A stretch of 64,000 nt of DNA from Palsa-147 sp963771905 (GCA_963771905.1 CAVYVI010000007.1:124001-188000), one strand, 5' to 3'; numbered from the stretch's first letter, positions 8,649-18,186 are shown. The notes: generated by a model from the letters alone, not told the origin. Made by a program: numbers and translations.

Positions 8649-10010
8649 CTACGTCTTCGCGCCGAGACTTTCGTCGAGCGCGGCGTTGAGAAGCGTCCAG
8701 ATCGTCTCGAGCCACTCCAGATGCTCCGGCTTCATCAACACGGAGCGAAGGCATGTAATCGTGCGCGTGTCCCACTTCGTGCCGGGCGCATTCGATTCGA
8801 AAAATTGAACGGGCAAATCCGCCATCGCAAGATGCAGATTGCGCCGCGCTGCATTGGCAAACACTTGCCGCGAAAGCCGCGATATTTGGCTCGCGCTCGC
8901 CGCGCGTGGCACATAGAAAACGATGTCGAGCTCGGGCGGAAACGCCGCGATCCATCGCCCGTCGTTATGCAGTTTCGCGTACATCGAAAGCGCCGCCTCT
9001 CGTCCTCGCCCAATACTCGCGCCAAATTCTCCGCCCTTCACGAGCGGCAAAAGCTTCTGCGTCGCCCACAGCGCCACGGCCGCCGCCCCCGGCCGCGAGC
9101 ATTCCAGACTGATCTCTCCGAGGTGCAGTTCCGACGAACTGAAATACGTGAACGGCGATTCGTGTTTGTAGAATTGCCCGGCCCCGGGATCGCGGAACAG
9201 CACGCAGCCGCAGCCGTAAGGCTGCAGCCCGTGCTTGTGCGGATCGATCACGATCGAATCGGCTTCTTGGATCACGTCGAACGCCGCGCGCGCCGGCGCG
9301 GCCAGATTCTCCGCCAGTCCAAAGTATCCGCCATACGCCCCATCCGCGTGGACTCTGAACCCATACTTCCGGCGCAGCCCCAGAATCTCAGGCAGCGGAT
9401 CGACCGAGCCCGTCGCCGTCGTCCCCATGGTAACCACCACGGTTCCCACGTCGCCCTTCTCAAGCCGCCGCTCGAGCGCCTGCAAGTCCATCCGCCCCAC
9501 CCGGTCGCACGGAACACTTTCAAAATCGAGTTGAAGCACCCCGCTGATGCGCTTGTGCGTGTAATGGCTTTGCACCGACGCCAGGATTTTTTTGCCCGGA
9601 TGAAGTCGCCCCGCCACCCAAAGCGCTTCGAGATTCGCCATCGTTCCGCCGCCGCACAAGTGTCCGAGAAATTCTTTCCATCCGAACATCGCCGCAATTT
9701 CGGCGACGGCCTCCTTTTCCATCGCCGAACTGGCGCGTCCGCCGTCGAGCGCGTGATTGTTGGGATTGATCCACATGGCCAGCGCATACGCGAGCCGCGC
9801 CACCGGATGCGGCGGCTTCAGCATTTGCCCGGCGTAGAGCGGATGAAAGTAAGGATAGTTGTCGTGCAGCCGGTCCGCCGCGGCCGACAAGACGCCGGCG
9901 AGCCGCTCGCGTCCGGCATCGGCCGGTTCGAATGCGGGCAACTTGGCGAACCCCGCGTCTAGCTGGTCGAGAGCTTCGAGAAAAACCTTCAGCGATTCCT
10001 TGTCCAACAT
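8649..10010 (-). CDS. PLP-dependent group II amino acid decarboxylase-like protein
   Basis: A 453-residue fold-type I enzyme of the glutamate/aromatic amino acid decarboxylase family. It shows the PLP lysine in IDPHKHG (K259), the Asp that binds the pyridine nitrogen in HADGAYGG (D223), the glycine-rich CGGGTMANLEAL segment, and the N-terminal motif PYFHPLYAGQM, where the family has HP.f. Such enzymes remove the carboxylate of tyrosine, DOPA, tryptophan, glutamate or related amino acids; the substrate cannot be read from sequence. It is convergent with the chemotaxis operon (19 bp apart) and divergent from galM. The C-terminus is full length. Confidence 0.85.
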   Translation of the reverse strand: MLDKESLKVFLEALDQLDAGFAKLPAFEPADAGRERLAGVLSAAADRLHDNYPYFHPLYAGQMLKPPHPVARLAYALAMWINPNNHALDGGRASSAMEKEAVAEIAAMFGWKEFLGHLCGGGTMANLEALWVAGRLHPGKKILASVQSHYTHKRISGVLQLDFESVPCDRVGRMDLQALERRLEKGDVGTVVVTMGTTATGSVDPLPEILGLRRKYGFRVHADGAYGGYFGLAENLAAPARAAFDVIQEADSIVIDPHKHGLQPYGCGCVLFRDPGAGQFYKHESPFTYFSSSELHLGEISLECSRPGAAAVALWATQKLLPLVKGGEFGASIGRGREAALSMYAKLHNDGRWIAAFPPELDIVFYVPRAASASQISRLSRQVFANAARRNLHLAMADLPVQFFESNAPGTKWDTRTITCLRSVLMKPEHLEWLETIWTLLNAALDESLGAKT

Positions 10011-10141
10011 TCAGGATTTACCCTGGCCATCCAAGAAAAGGACGGCGCCTCCCCAAAATCGCGCCAGCGGATTTTATAACGACGCGGGATTCCGAGGCCG
10101 GGAATCTGCGCCCGGCTCCAAAACCGGCGCCGAAAACGTGA

Positions 10142-10172
10142 TTCGCGGCCAATGCTATGCCTGTGATATAAA
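10142..10172 (+). promoter_or_regulatory. Possible extended -10 promoter upstream of galM
   Basis: TGATATAAA at 10164-10172 matches an extended -10 element (TGnTATAAT) with only a weak -35 (TTCGCG, 10142-10147, spacing 19). It lies 55 bp before the galM ATG in the divergent gap. Judged by eye only. Confidence 0.35.
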
Positions 10173-10226
10173 ACTCGACGCCGGTCCGCAGAGCCGCAAA
10201 AGCGATTCGCTCGACGGAGAACAGAC

Positions 10227-11390
10227 GTGAAGCATTCGAAAGCTCGTTCCCTCCAGATCCTGTCGATCATCCTATTGATGGGCCTTTTGATTGGCGTGGT
10301 CTCAACCGCACTGCGGGCGCAAGCGCGAGGCGAGGTGGGCATGAAGGCCGGCGTCGAAACCAGCGTATTCGGAAACTTTGATGATGGCACGGCGATTCAG
10401 TTGTACACGCTCAAGAACGCGCACGGCATGGTCGCCAAGATCATCAACTACGGCGCGACGATTCAAGAGCTCTGGGTGCCGGATCGTACCGGGAAACTCG
10501 GTGATGTCGTCCTCGGTTTCGACAATCTGAAGAGCTACACCGGTCCGCATCCTCATTTCGGCGGCGTGATCGGCCGCGTCGCCAATCGCATCGCAAAGGG
10601 AAAGTTCACCCTCGACGGCAAGGACTACGCACTCGCAATAAATAATGGCCCGAACACGCTGCACGGCGGAAACGTCAGCTTCGATCATCGCGTCTGGAAA
10701 GCGGAGGCCGTCGAAGCGCCGAACGCAGCTGGCGTCAAGCTTACGTATTTGAGCCCGGACGGCGAAGAAGGCTTCCCCGGAAATCTTTCCGTCACGGTGA
10801 CTTACACCCTGACGGACGACAACGCCCTCAAGATCGAATACACGGCGACAACGGACAAGCCGACTCTCGTCAACCTGACCAATCACAGCTATTTCAATTT
10901 TTCAGGTGCCGGTGACGTCCTGAAAGACATCCTCTATATCAACGCCGATTCCTACACACCCGTCGATTCAACACTCATCCCGACAGGCGAAATCGCGCCT
11001 GTGAAAGATACGCCGATGGATTTCACGCATCCGGCGCCGATCGGCGCGGGAATCCCGGCGCTTGCGAGCACCATCGGCGGATATGATTTCAACTACGTGT
11101 TGAACGGCGATGCGGGACATTTGCACCTGGCAGCGCGCGCGAGCGATCCGAGCAACGGACGCCAAATGGAAGTCTGGACCACCGAGCCGGGCGTGCAATT
11201 TTATTCCGCGATCGGCCTCGATGGCAGCATCGTCGGCAAGCGCGGCGTCGCCTATCCGAAATTCGGCGCCTTGTGCCTCGAAACGCAGCATTTCCCCGAC
11301 GCCATCCATCATCCCAATTTTCCTTCGATCGTGTTGCGGCCCGGCGAAAAATTTCACTCTGAGACCATTTACGAGTTCACTGCGAAGTAG
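10227..11390 (+). CDS. galM: Aldose 1-epimerase (mutarotase), exported
   Basis: Galactose mutarotase interconverts alpha and beta anomers of aldoses. The 387-residue protein has an N-terminal hydrophobic signal or anchor (about 9-30, LQILSIILLMGLLIGVVST), so this copy is likely exported, unlike the cytosolic enzyme of the Leloir pathway. Family motifs are plain: INYGATIQELWVPDR, the substrate-binding GGVIGRVANRI and the catalytic His in NLTNHSYFNFSG (H220). The catalytic Glu is expected in CLETQHFPDA near the end. A LacI-type regulator follows on the same strand, which fits sugar-controlled expression. Exported mutarotases are common beside polysaccharide-use genes. Confidence 0.92.
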   Translation: MKHSKARSLQILSIILLMGLLIGVVSTALRAQARGEVGMKAGVETSVFGNFDDGTAIQLYTLKNAHGMVAKIINYGATIQELWVPDRTGKLGDVVLGFDNLKSYTGPHPHFGGVIGRVANRIAKGKFTLDGKDYALAINNGPNTLHGGNVSFDHRVWKAEAVEAPNAAGVKLTYLSPDGEEGFPGNLSVTVTYTLTDDNALKIEYTATTDKPTLVNLTNHSYFNFSGAGDVLKDILYINADSYTPVDSTLIPTGEIAPVKDTPMDFTHPAPIGAGIPALASTIGGYDFNYVLNGDAGHLHLAARASDPSNGRQMEVWTTEPGVQFYSAIGLDGSIVGKRGVAYPKFGALCLETQHFPDAIHHPNFPSIVLRPGEKFHSETIYEFTAK

Positions 11391-11607
11391 CCTGTCGCGA
11401 GGCCGTTCCCGTCTTTGGGCCTCAAGCCCTTTGTGCTAAACTCATTCATGGCGCCCTCTTCAGGTACTCGAGAGTTTGGCGGCAAGATTTCGAGCCCGTT
11501 CGGAAACGTCCCCTTCCTGTTTGGCGTCTACCCTGTAGTGGCGAAGACTGTGGATTCCCCTGCCCGAATCCGCAGCGGCGACCGCGCAGAAGTGCGAGGA
11601 AAAAAAC

Positions 11608-12627
11608 ATGCTGGTTCGAATGAAGGATATGGCGCGTGACCTCGGCGTCTCCGTCATCACCGTCTCGAAAGCGCTTCGCAATCACACCGACATCAGCGCG
11701 GCAACCCGTGCGCGCGTCCTGAAAAAAGCCAAGGAATTGAATTACCGCCCGAATCTCGCCGCGCGAGCTCTCGTCACCGGCCGCTCGAACATGATGGGCT
11801 TGGTTGTGCCCGACATCGTCCGGCCGTTCTTCGCCTTTCTCGCGCGTGGATTGGCCGCCGCGTTGCGCAACAGCGGCTATACGCTCGTGATCTCGTCGTC
11901 GGAGGACGATGCGGAAATCGAGAAGCAGGCGATCGACCAGCTCGTCTCGCGCAGCGTCGACGTACTCCTCGTCGCATCGATTCAATGGAGCGTCGAGACT
12001 TTCCGCCGCGTTGAAGAAGCGGGAATTCCGTACATCTTGATCGATCGCAGCTTCATGGGCCTGGCTTCCAATTTTGTCGGCGTGAACGATGAGCAGGTCG
12101 GCGCCATCGCCACCGAGCATTTGATCGATATCGGCTGCAAAACGATTGCTCACATCAGCCGCACGCGGATCAGCTCCGCCATCGGCCGCCTCGAGGGCTA
12201 CAAGAAAACGATGGCGCGGCATGGATTCAATCTCGGCGCCGAATACATTTTCCACACCGATCGCGCGGATCAGCCCGCCGAAGTGATGGGCTATCAAGCG
12301 GCGCACGCACTTCTCGCGCTGAATCCGCGGCCCGATGGGATTTTCTGCTACAACGATCCGGCTGCGATCGGCGCGATGAAAGCGATTTTCGATGCGGGCC
12401 TGCGCGTTCCCGAGGATGTCGCCCTGGTCGGCTGCGGGAACATCCACTACGATGATTACCTGCGCGTCCCGCTGACGAGTGTGGACCAGCAGAGTGCGAT
12501 GATCGGGCAGCGCGCCGCGCGCCTTGCCGTGAGCCTTGTCGGCTCGACGAGCACCACGAAGCCAAGGTCGATCGTCCTCGAGCCGAAACTCATCATGCGC
12601 GAATCCACTAACCGGAACGCGCATTGA
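11608..12627 (+). CDS. LacI-family transcriptional regulator
   Basis: A 339-residue DNA-binding repressor. The N-terminal helix-turn-helix reads MKDMARDLGVSVITVSKALR, followed by the hinge helix region (NYRPNLAARALVTGRS). The rest is a periplasmic-binding-protein-like effector domain beginning GLVVPDIVRPFFAFL, expected to bind a sugar. ATG 11608 is used (AGGA 8 bp upstream); ATG 11620 is an alternative that starts right at the HTH. It sits between galM and an aldo/keto reductase and is the only LacI-type regulator in the window. A LacI-style palindrome lies upstream of the TonB-dependent receptor at 60.6 kb, though any link is unproven. Confidence 0.93.
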   Translation: MLVRMKDMARDLGVSVITVSKALRNHTDISAATRARVLKKAKELNYRPNLAARALVTGRSNMMGLVVPDIVRPFFAFLARGLAAALRNSGYTLVISSSEDDAEIEKQAIDQLVSRSVDVLLVASIQWSVETFRRVEEAGIPYILIDRSFMGLASNFVGVNDEQVGAIATEHLIDIGCKTIAHISRTRISSAIGRLEGYKKTMARHGFNLGAEYIFHTDRADQPAEVMGYQAAHALLALNPRPDGIFCYNDPAAIGAMKAIFDAGLRVPEDVALVGCGNIHYDDYLRVPLTSVDQQSAMIGQRAARLAVSLVGSTSTTKPRSIVLEPKLIMRESTNRNAH

Positions 12628-12837
12628 GTGCGGTTTTTCCGCGCAGAATCGAATAGACGGAAATCGCTCGCGCGTGCGCCTGCCGTTTTTCCGCGCTCGT
12701 GCGCGTTCCATCCATCCGCCTCCCAGCCATTCCCTTGAAATCTTCTTCGAAGCCAGCCAGAATCCCAACGCCATTCGGCGCTCGCACAAACGCGTCGCGC
12801 CACGCTCGCGGTGTATCGCTCTCCACCGGAGGGCACG

Positions 12838-13800
12838 ATGAAATATCGCACGCTCGGCCGTACGAAATTTGATGTCAGCGAAATTGCCCACGGATTATGG
12901 GGCATGAGCGGCTCGAAGGATCCCCAATCGCTTGCGTCGCTTCAACTGGCCATAGATCTCGGCTGCAATTTCTTTGACACCGCATGGGCCTATGGCGACG
13001 GAAAGAGTGACGACCTTCTCGGCCAAATTCTCTCGCGCAATCCCGGCAAGCGTCTCTATGCCGCGTCCAAGATTCCGCCGATGAACCGGAAGTGGCCGGC
13101 CTCGCCGCGCGACCGATTTCACGATGTGTTTCCCGCGGATCACGTCTTCAAATACGCGAAACTCATTCGCGAAAAATTGAAGTCGGACGCCATCGACCTT
13201 CTGCAATTTCATGTGTGGGACGATAGCTGGACGGACGACCCCGAATTTCGCACCACCGTCGAGAAGCTGAAGAAGGACGGCGTCATTCGATTTTGCGGCC
13301 TGAGCCTCAACCGCTGGGAGCCGGACAACGGAATCCGCGCGCTGCGCACGGGCCTCGTCGACGCCGTGCAAGTCATTTACAACATTTTCGATCAAGCGCC
13401 CGAAGATGCACTGTTCCCCGTTTGCCGCGAACTAAAGATCGGCGTCATCGTGCGCGTGCCCCTCGATGAAGGAAGCCTCGGCGGAAAAATGACCCCGGAC
13501 ACGAAATTTCCGAAAGGCGATTGGCGCGCCGGTTATTTCAATCCCGAAAATCTGGCGAACACTCTGGCGCGCGTGGACAAATTAAAAGCGATTTTGCCGG
13601 CGGGAATGAGCCTTCCCGAGATGGCGTTGCGATTTATTCTTTCGAATCCCGGCGTGGGCACCACCATCATCGGCATGCGCAAGCCGCTGCATGTCCATGA
13701 AAACTTCGCTACCAGCGATGCCGGCCCGCTCGACGCGGCTCTGTTGCACGAACTCAAGCGCCATCGCTGGGATCGCAAGCCGCAGCGCTGGTCGGACTGA
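12838..13800 (+). CDS. Aldo/keto reductase
   Basis: A 320-residue (alpha/beta)8 NAD(P)H-dependent oxidoreductase. The catalytic tetrad is visible: Asp in FFDTA (D47), Tyr in AWAYG (Y52), Lys in AASKIPP (K78) and His in LQFHVWD (H125). The C-terminal cofactor-binding part (NPGVGTTIIGMRKPLHVHEN) is also present. ATG 12838 is preferred because a GGAGG lies 6-7 bp upstream; the frame extends to an ATG at 12811 that lacks a site. It lies 36 bp before glpK and may be cotranscribed with it. The substrate is unknown; related enzymes act on sugars or small aldehydes. Confidence 0.9.
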   Translation: MKYRTLGRTKFDVSEIAHGLWGMSGSKDPQSLASLQLAIDLGCNFFDTAWAYGDGKSDDLLGQILSRNPGKRLYAASKIPPMNRKWPASPRDRFHDVFPADHVFKYAKLIREKLKSDAIDLLQFHVWDDSWTDDPEFRTTVEKLKKDGVIRFCGLSLNRWEPDNGIRALRTGLVDAVQVIYNIFDQAPEDALFPVCRELKIGVIVRVPLDEGSLGGKMTPDTKFPKGDWRAGYFNPENLANTLARVDKLKAILPAGMSLPEMALRFILSNPGVGTTIIGMRKPLHVHENFATSDAGPLDAALLHELKRHRWDRKPQRWSD

Positions 13801-13836
13801 TTCCGGGCTCTTTCACTTCGCAAGAGAGGCACAGCC

Positions 13837-15336
13837 ATGGCGGGCTACATTGGCGCCGTCGATCAAGGCACGACGAGCACGCGCTTCATCGTGTTCGATC
13901 GCACAGGCCGCGTCGTGGCCGTCTCGCAGAAAGAACATGAACAAATCTATCCGCGGCCAGGCTGGGTCGAGCACGATCCCGAAGAAATCTGGCGCAACAC
14001 GCAGGAAGTGATCGAGGCCGCGATGGCGCAGCGTTCGCTGCGGCCGGCCGATCTCGCGGCCATCGGAATCACCAATCAGCGCGAAACCACCGTCGTCTGG
14101 AATCGCAAATCCGGCCAGCCCGTTTTCAACGCCATCGTGTGGCAGGACATGCGCGTCGCCGATGCCGTCGCCGAATTCTCCCGCCACGGCGGCCAGGATC
14201 GCTTTCGGCACCGGACCGGCTTGCCTCTCTCGACCTATTTCAGCGCGCTGAAAATTCGCTGGATTCTCGAGAACGTTCCGGGCGTGCGAGCGCAGGCGGA
14301 GTCGGGCGACGCGCTCTTCGGAAATATCGACACCTATCTCGTCTGGCATCTCACCGGCGGAACGCACGGCGGCATTCACGCAACCGACGTGACAAATGCG
14401 AGCCGCACGCAGTTGATGAATCTCGATACGCTCGATTGGGACGCGGAAATTCTCAAGGCCTTCGACATTCCGCGCGCCATGCTTCCTCAAATCCGCTCCA
14501 GCAGCGAAATTTATGGCCATGCGAAAACCTCCGCAGTGCGGGGAATCGCGATTGCCGGAATTCTCGGCGACCAGCAGGCCGCGCTCGTCGGCCAGACATG
14601 CTTCGAGCCGGGCCAGGCGAAGAACACCTACGGTACAGGCTGCTTTCTGCTCATGAACACCGCGACGCGCGCCGTGCCCTCGAATCACGGTTTGCTCACC
14701 ACGGTCGGATACAAATTTGGCGGCCAGCCCGCGATCTACGCTCTTGAGGGCAGCGTCGCAATCACCGGCGCTCTCGTGCAGTGGCTGCGCGACAATCTCG
14801 GCTTGATCGAAAAAAGTTCCGAAATCGAAGCTCTCGCGCGAAGCGTGAAGGACAACGGCGGCGTTTATTTTGTTCCGGCATTTTCGGGTTTGTACGCGCC
14901 GTACTGGAAAAGCAACGCTCGCGGCGTCATCGCCGGTCTGACGCGCTATGCGAATAAAGGCCACCTCGCGCGCGCGGTGCTCGAGTCCACCGCGTTTCAA
15001 ACCTGCGAAGTTCTCGAAGCCATGGAGAAAGATTCCGGGATCAAGCTCGACGTTCTTCGCACCGACGGTGGAATGGTCGAAAACGATTTGCTCATGCAGT
15101 TTCAGGCCGACATTTTGAATCGGCCGGTGGTTCGCCCGGCGGTGAAAGAAACGACGGCGCTCGGCGCCGCCTATGCCGCCGGGCTCGCTGTCGATTATTT
15201 CCGCGACATCGACGAACTGCGCTCCAATTGGGCCGTCGAGCAGACCTGGAAGCCGAACATGGAATCCGGCATGCGCGACGAATTACTTCGCTCCTGGAAG
15301 CGCGCCGTCACGAAATCCTTTGATTGGCTCGAATGA
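13837..15336 (+). CDS. glpK: Glycerol kinase
   Basis: Phosphorylates glycerol with ATP to sn-glycerol 3-phosphate. The 499-residue protein has the FGGY kinase signatures: the phosphate-1 motif GAVDQGTTSTRFIVFD, the glycerol-site segments NQRETTVVW and VWQDMR, and the adenosine motif TYGTGCFLLMNT. The conserved LEGSVAITGALVQWLRDNL lies in the second domain. The GAGAGG site lies about 10 bp before ATG. The glycerol facilitator gene follows 64 bp downstream, so the pair imports and traps glycerol. No glpD is seen in the window. Confidence 0.96.
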   Translation: MAGYIGAVDQGTTSTRFIVFDRTGRVVAVSQKEHEQIYPRPGWVEHDPEEIWRNTQEVIEAAMAQRSLRPADLAAIGITNQRETTVVWNRKSGQPVFNAIVWQDMRVADAVAEFSRHGGQDRFRHRTGLPLSTYFSALKIRWILENVPGVRAQAESGDALFGNIDTYLVWHLTGGTHGGIHATDVTNASRTQLMNLDTLDWDAEILKAFDIPRAMLPQIRSSSEIYGHAKTSAVRGIAIAGILGDQQAALVGQTCFEPGQAKNTYGTGCFLLMNTATRAVPSNHGLLTTVGYKFGGQPAIYALEGSVAITGALVQWLRDNLGLIEKSSEIEALARSVKDNGGVYFVPAFSGLYAPYWKSNARGVIAGLTRYANKGHLARAVLESTAFQTCEVLEAMEKDSGIKLDVLRTDGGMVENDLLMQFQADILNRPVVRPAVKETTALGAAYAAGLAVDYFRDIDELRSNWAVEQTWKPNMESGMRDELLRSWKRAVTKSFDWLE

Positions 15337-15400
15337 ACGCGATGGCCGGTGACGTGTCTCTTCCGCGACGCGCCAAACCTTCCGCGCGAAAGGAACCTCG

Positions 15401-16129
15401 ATGAGATCGCCCCTGCTCGGCGAATTTCTTGGCACGCTCGTAATGGTGCTGCTCGGAGACGGCGTCGTCGCCGGCGTTTTGCTCAAACGTTCGAAAGCCG
15501 AAGCCTCCGGATGGATGGTGATCACGGCGGGCTGGGCATTCGCCGTAATGGCCGGCGTATTCACGGCCATTGCGTGCGGAAGCATCGACGCGTATTTGAA
15601 TCCGGCGGTCACCCTTGGTTTCGCGGTGTCCTCGGGAAATTTCGATAAATTTTTTCCATACCTCGCGGCACAAGTGCTGGGCGCATTCGCCGGGGCCACG
15701 CTCGTGTGGCTGCATTTTCTTCCGCACTGGAAGGAAACTCCTGACGCGGCCTCGAAGCGTGCTTGCTTCTGCACCGCTCCGGCGATTCGCAATGCTCTCG
15801 CGAATCTGATCAGTGAAATCGTTGCGACGCTCGTCCTCGTTTTCGTGATCGCGGCAATATTATCGAAGCCGGTCGCGGCAACCGGCCCGGCTTCCGGCTT
15901 GGCGCCCTATCTCGTCGCTTCACTCGTCTGGGGAATCGGCCTTTCTCTCGGCGGAACCACCGGCTATGCCATCAATCCGGCTCGCGATTTTGGCCCGCGA
16001 TTGGCCCACGCCATCTTGCCGATTGCGGGCAAAGGAAATTCCGATTGGAGCTACGCCTCCATTCCCATCGCCGGGCCGCTCATCGGGGGCGCGCTCGCGG
16101 GCGTGCTCATCCGTTGGATTCGATTTTGA
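15401..16129 (+). CDS. glpF: Glycerol facilitator (aquaglyceroporin)
   Basis: A 242-residue MIP-family channel with six membrane spans and both half-helix motifs, NPAVTL (first) and NPARDFGPR (second). The Asp after the second NPAR is the residue that marks glycerol facilitators rather than water-only aquaporins. It starts with ATG after AAAGGA and lies directly downstream of glpK, completing a glycerol uptake unit. The protein is complete. Confidence 0.94.
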   Translation: MRSPLLGEFLGTLVMVLLGDGVVAGVLLKRSKAEASGWMVITAGWAFAVMAGVFTAIACGSIDAYLNPAVTLGFAVSSGNFDKFFPYLAAQVLGAFAGATLVWLHFLPHWKETPDAASKRACFCTAPAIRNALANLISEIVATLVLVFVIAAILSKPVAATGPASGLAPYLVASLVWGIGLSLGGTTGYAINPARDFGPRLAHAILPIAGKGNSDWSYASIPIAGPLIGGALAGVLIRWIRF

Positions 16130-16199
16130 GGATTGTCTCCATTCAGAGCCAACGTTCAATCTAGAATCCGTTGACACACATGACTTGTAATGCGAAACT

Positions 16200-16365
16200 G
16201 CAGGTTATGTTGAACTGTTGCCAGAAAGCATGCTTCCTCAAATTGAAGGCCAAGTGTGCTAAGTGTGTGTCTTCTGGCGCAGGAGGGCAGCGGAACTAGA
16301 GCATTCCAAGCTGAAGTTCAAGCCCACCGCCAGAAAACGAACTGGCCGGTGGGTTTTTTGTTTTT
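16200..16365 (+). ncRNA. Candidate small RNA between glpF and the dap operon
   Basis: This 313-bp gap has no open frame. It contains a long imperfect hairpin: GCCAGAA at 16220-16226 pairs with TTCTGGC at 16272-16278, extended by CTG 16215-16217 with CAG 16280-16282. A separate terminator with its own stem follows at 16323. A TTGACA lies upstream at 16171-16176, but I cannot find a good -10 at the right distance. The layout (structured segment of about 160 nt ending in an intrinsic terminator) fits a small RNA or a structured leader/tail. I do not recognise the family; 6S-like RNA was considered but not supported. Confidence 0.3.
16323..16365 (+). terminator. Rho-independent terminator
   Basis: Arms CCCACCGCCAG (16323-16333) and CTGGCCGGTGGG (16342-16353) form an 11-bp stem with one bulge and an 8-nt loop, followed by TTTTTTGTTTTT (16354-16365). 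This is the clearest intrinsic terminator in the window. It closes glpF and/or the candidate small RNA before the dap operon. Confidence 0.85.
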
Positions 16366-16442
16366 AGGGATGATTTTTTGAGACAGCCTGCGCGCGAATC
16401 ACTCGTCGCGATGGCAGGCATCGGCAGAAGGAATGGCGTGAA

Positions 16443-17465
16443 ATGAAACGGTTGTTCGATCTAACGCGCGATCTCGTGAACATCGAATCCGTGACCGGCC
16501 ACGAGCACGCCTGCGCGGAATTTATCGCGCGCCTCCTCGCGGATCAGGGTTACGCGACGCAACGCCAACCGGTTTCCGACGGCCGCGCCAACGTCTACGC
16601 GGCGCGCGGAAATCCGGATGTGATTTTGTGCACGCATATCGACACCGTCCCGCCGTTCTTTCCGGCACGAGAAGATAGCGAATTTCTATACGGCCGCGGC
16701 GCGTGCGACGCCAAGGGCTGCCTCGCTTCCATGATTGTCGCGGCCGAGCGTCTGATCGCGGACGGCGTCCACAATTTTGGCCTGCTCTTTCTTGTTGGCG
16801 AAGAAACCGGAAGCGACGGCGCCCGCGTCGCGAATCTCGCGCCTCCCGGCTCAAAATTTGTAGTAGTTGGTGAGCCGACCAACAATCGTCTCGTAGTCGC
16901 AACCAAAGGCACTCTCGCCGTTCGCATTCAGGCGCACGGACGCGCCGCGCATTCTGCCTATCCCGAACTCGGCGATTCCGCGATCGATCGCCTGCTCGAT
17001 CTTCTCGCCGAACTTCGCGCCATGCCGCTTCCGTCCGATCCGAAGCTCGGGCCGTCCACGGTAAACATCGGCCTCATTTCCGGCGGACGCGCCACGAATG
17101 TCGTTCCCGATCTCGCCGAAGCGCAACTTCTCTATCGCACCCTCGATGACGGCGCCCAACTCCGCGGGCGAATCACGGCGGTCCTCGAAGGCCGCTGCGA
17201 ATACGAATTTTCCCGGCAAACGCCGATTCTGCATTTCGAAGAGCTCGACGGTTTCGAATCGGACGTCGTCGCTTTCACTACCGACGCAACGCATTTGCCG
17301 CATTGGGGCCGTCCTCTCCTCCTGGGCCCGGGCTCGATCATTCAAGCGCACACCGAAAACGAATATGTCCGCAAGGCCGAACTCGTGCGCGCCGTCGATC
17401 TCTACACGCAAATCGTCCGCAAACTTAAAGCGCGCATTCAACAACCGCAGGAAGCCACGCGATGA
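16443..17465 (+). CDS. M20-family deacylase, DapE/ArgE-like
   Basis: A 340-residue zinc amidohydrolase. Metal ligands and catalytic residues are seen in order: CTHIDTVPP (His, Asp), GACDAKG (Asp), GEETGSDG (catalytic and ligand Glu) and VVGEPTNN (Glu). A dimerisation domain follows with GRAAHSAYPELG. It heads a unit with dapB, dapA and dapD, and DapD makes N-succinyl-tetrahydrodipicolinate, so the likely job is removal of succinate from N-succinyl-diaminopimelate. The family also contains acetylornithine and acetyl-lysine deacylases, and the sequence alone does not decide. The stop overlaps the dapB start (ATGA). Confidence 0.85.
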   Translation: MKRLFDLTRDLVNIESVTGHEHACAEFIARLLADQGYATQRQPVSDGRANVYAARGNPDVILCTHIDTVPPFFPAREDSEFLYGRGACDAKGCLASMIVAAERLIADGVHNFGLLFLVGEETGSDGARVANLAPPGSKFVVVGEPTNNRLVVATKGTLAVRIQAHGRAAHSAYPELGDSAIDRLLDLLAELRAMPLPSDPKLGPSTVNIGLISGGRATNVVPDLAEAQLLYRTLDDGAQLRGRITAVLEGRCEYEFSRQTPILHFEELDGFESDVVAFTTDATHLPHWGRPLLLGPGSIIQAHTENEYVRKAELVRAVDLYTQIVRKLKARIQQPQEATR

Positions 17466-18178
17466 GCGCAGAGAATTCAACCCGCGTACTGCGCCTCGCC
17501 CTTCTCGGCCACGGCCGAATGGGCCAAGCAATTGAGGATCTCGCGCCGCAACGCGGCTTCGAGATTGGCCCGATCCTCACTTCAGCAACGAATCCCGCCG
17601 GCGCGGGAATCACGCCAGAAAAATTTCAGAACATCGACGTCATCGTGGATTTCACATCGCCCGCGCACGTCGTCGCGAACATTCGAAAAGCCGCGGCGCT
17701 AGGCCAGCCCATCGTCGTTGGAACCACCGGCTGGAACGCGCACCTCGACGAAGTGAAAGAAATCGTCACGCGCAGCGGCACTGCACTCGTCTACGGCGCC
17801 AATTTTTCGTTGGGCGTTCAAATTTTCTCGCAGCTCGTTCGCGCGGCCGCGCAAAAATTTTCCTCCCTTCCGCTTTTCTCGCCGTATCTCGTCGAATCGC
17901 ATCACCGCTTCAAAAAAGATGCGCCGTCGGGCACCGCTCTCGAACTCGCGCGGCAAGTCCAGCCGCATCTCGGAGGCGCAACCCTCGCGATCAGCAGCGT
18001 TCGCGGCGGTTACATTCCCGGCACGCACGAATTTGGCTGGGACGCCGAAGCCGAAACCGTCGAGCTGCGCCACATCGCGCGCACGCGCCAGGCATTCGCC
18101 GAAGGCGCGCTCTATGCGGCCCGCTGGGTCGTCGGCAAAAAAGGTGTGTTTCACTTTTCCGAAATTCTTGAATCCTAG
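17462..18178 (+). CDS. dapB: 4-hydroxy-tetrahydrodipicolinate reductase
   Basis: Reduces hydroxy-tetrahydrodipicolinate with NAD(P)H in the diaminopimelate/lysine pathway. The 238 residues have the nucleotide motif LLGHGRMGQA, the GTTGW segment, and the catalytic signature ESHHRFKKDAPSGTALE containing the His pair and Lys. The C-terminal HEFGWDAE region matches the tetramer domain. It overlaps the upstream deacylase gene by four bases and is followed 8 bp later by dapA. Confidence 0.95.
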   Translation: MSAENSTRVLRLALLGHGRMGQAIEDLAPQRGFEIGPILTSATNPAGAGITPEKFQNIDVIVDFTSPAHVVANIRKAAALGQPIVVGTTGWNAHLDEVKEIVTRSGTALVYGANFSLGVQIFSQLVRAAAQKFSSLPLFSPYLVESHHRFKKDAPSGTALELARQVQPHLGGATLAISSVRGGYIPGTHEFGWDAEAETVELRHIARTRQAFAEGALYAARWVVGKKGVFHFSEILES

Positions 18179-18186
18179 GAGGAGCC

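Noticed and set aside
8571..9962. 463-codon open frame antisense to the PLP decarboxylase
   Set aside because: Arg-rich translation with no motif; the minus-strand gene has intact PLP motifs.
16200..16365. tRNA, SRP RNA or 6S RNA in the glpF-dap gap
   Set aside because: No cloverleaf, no GGTTCGAATCC arm, no SRP GGAAG core, and no convincing 6S bubble; left as an unnamed candidate.
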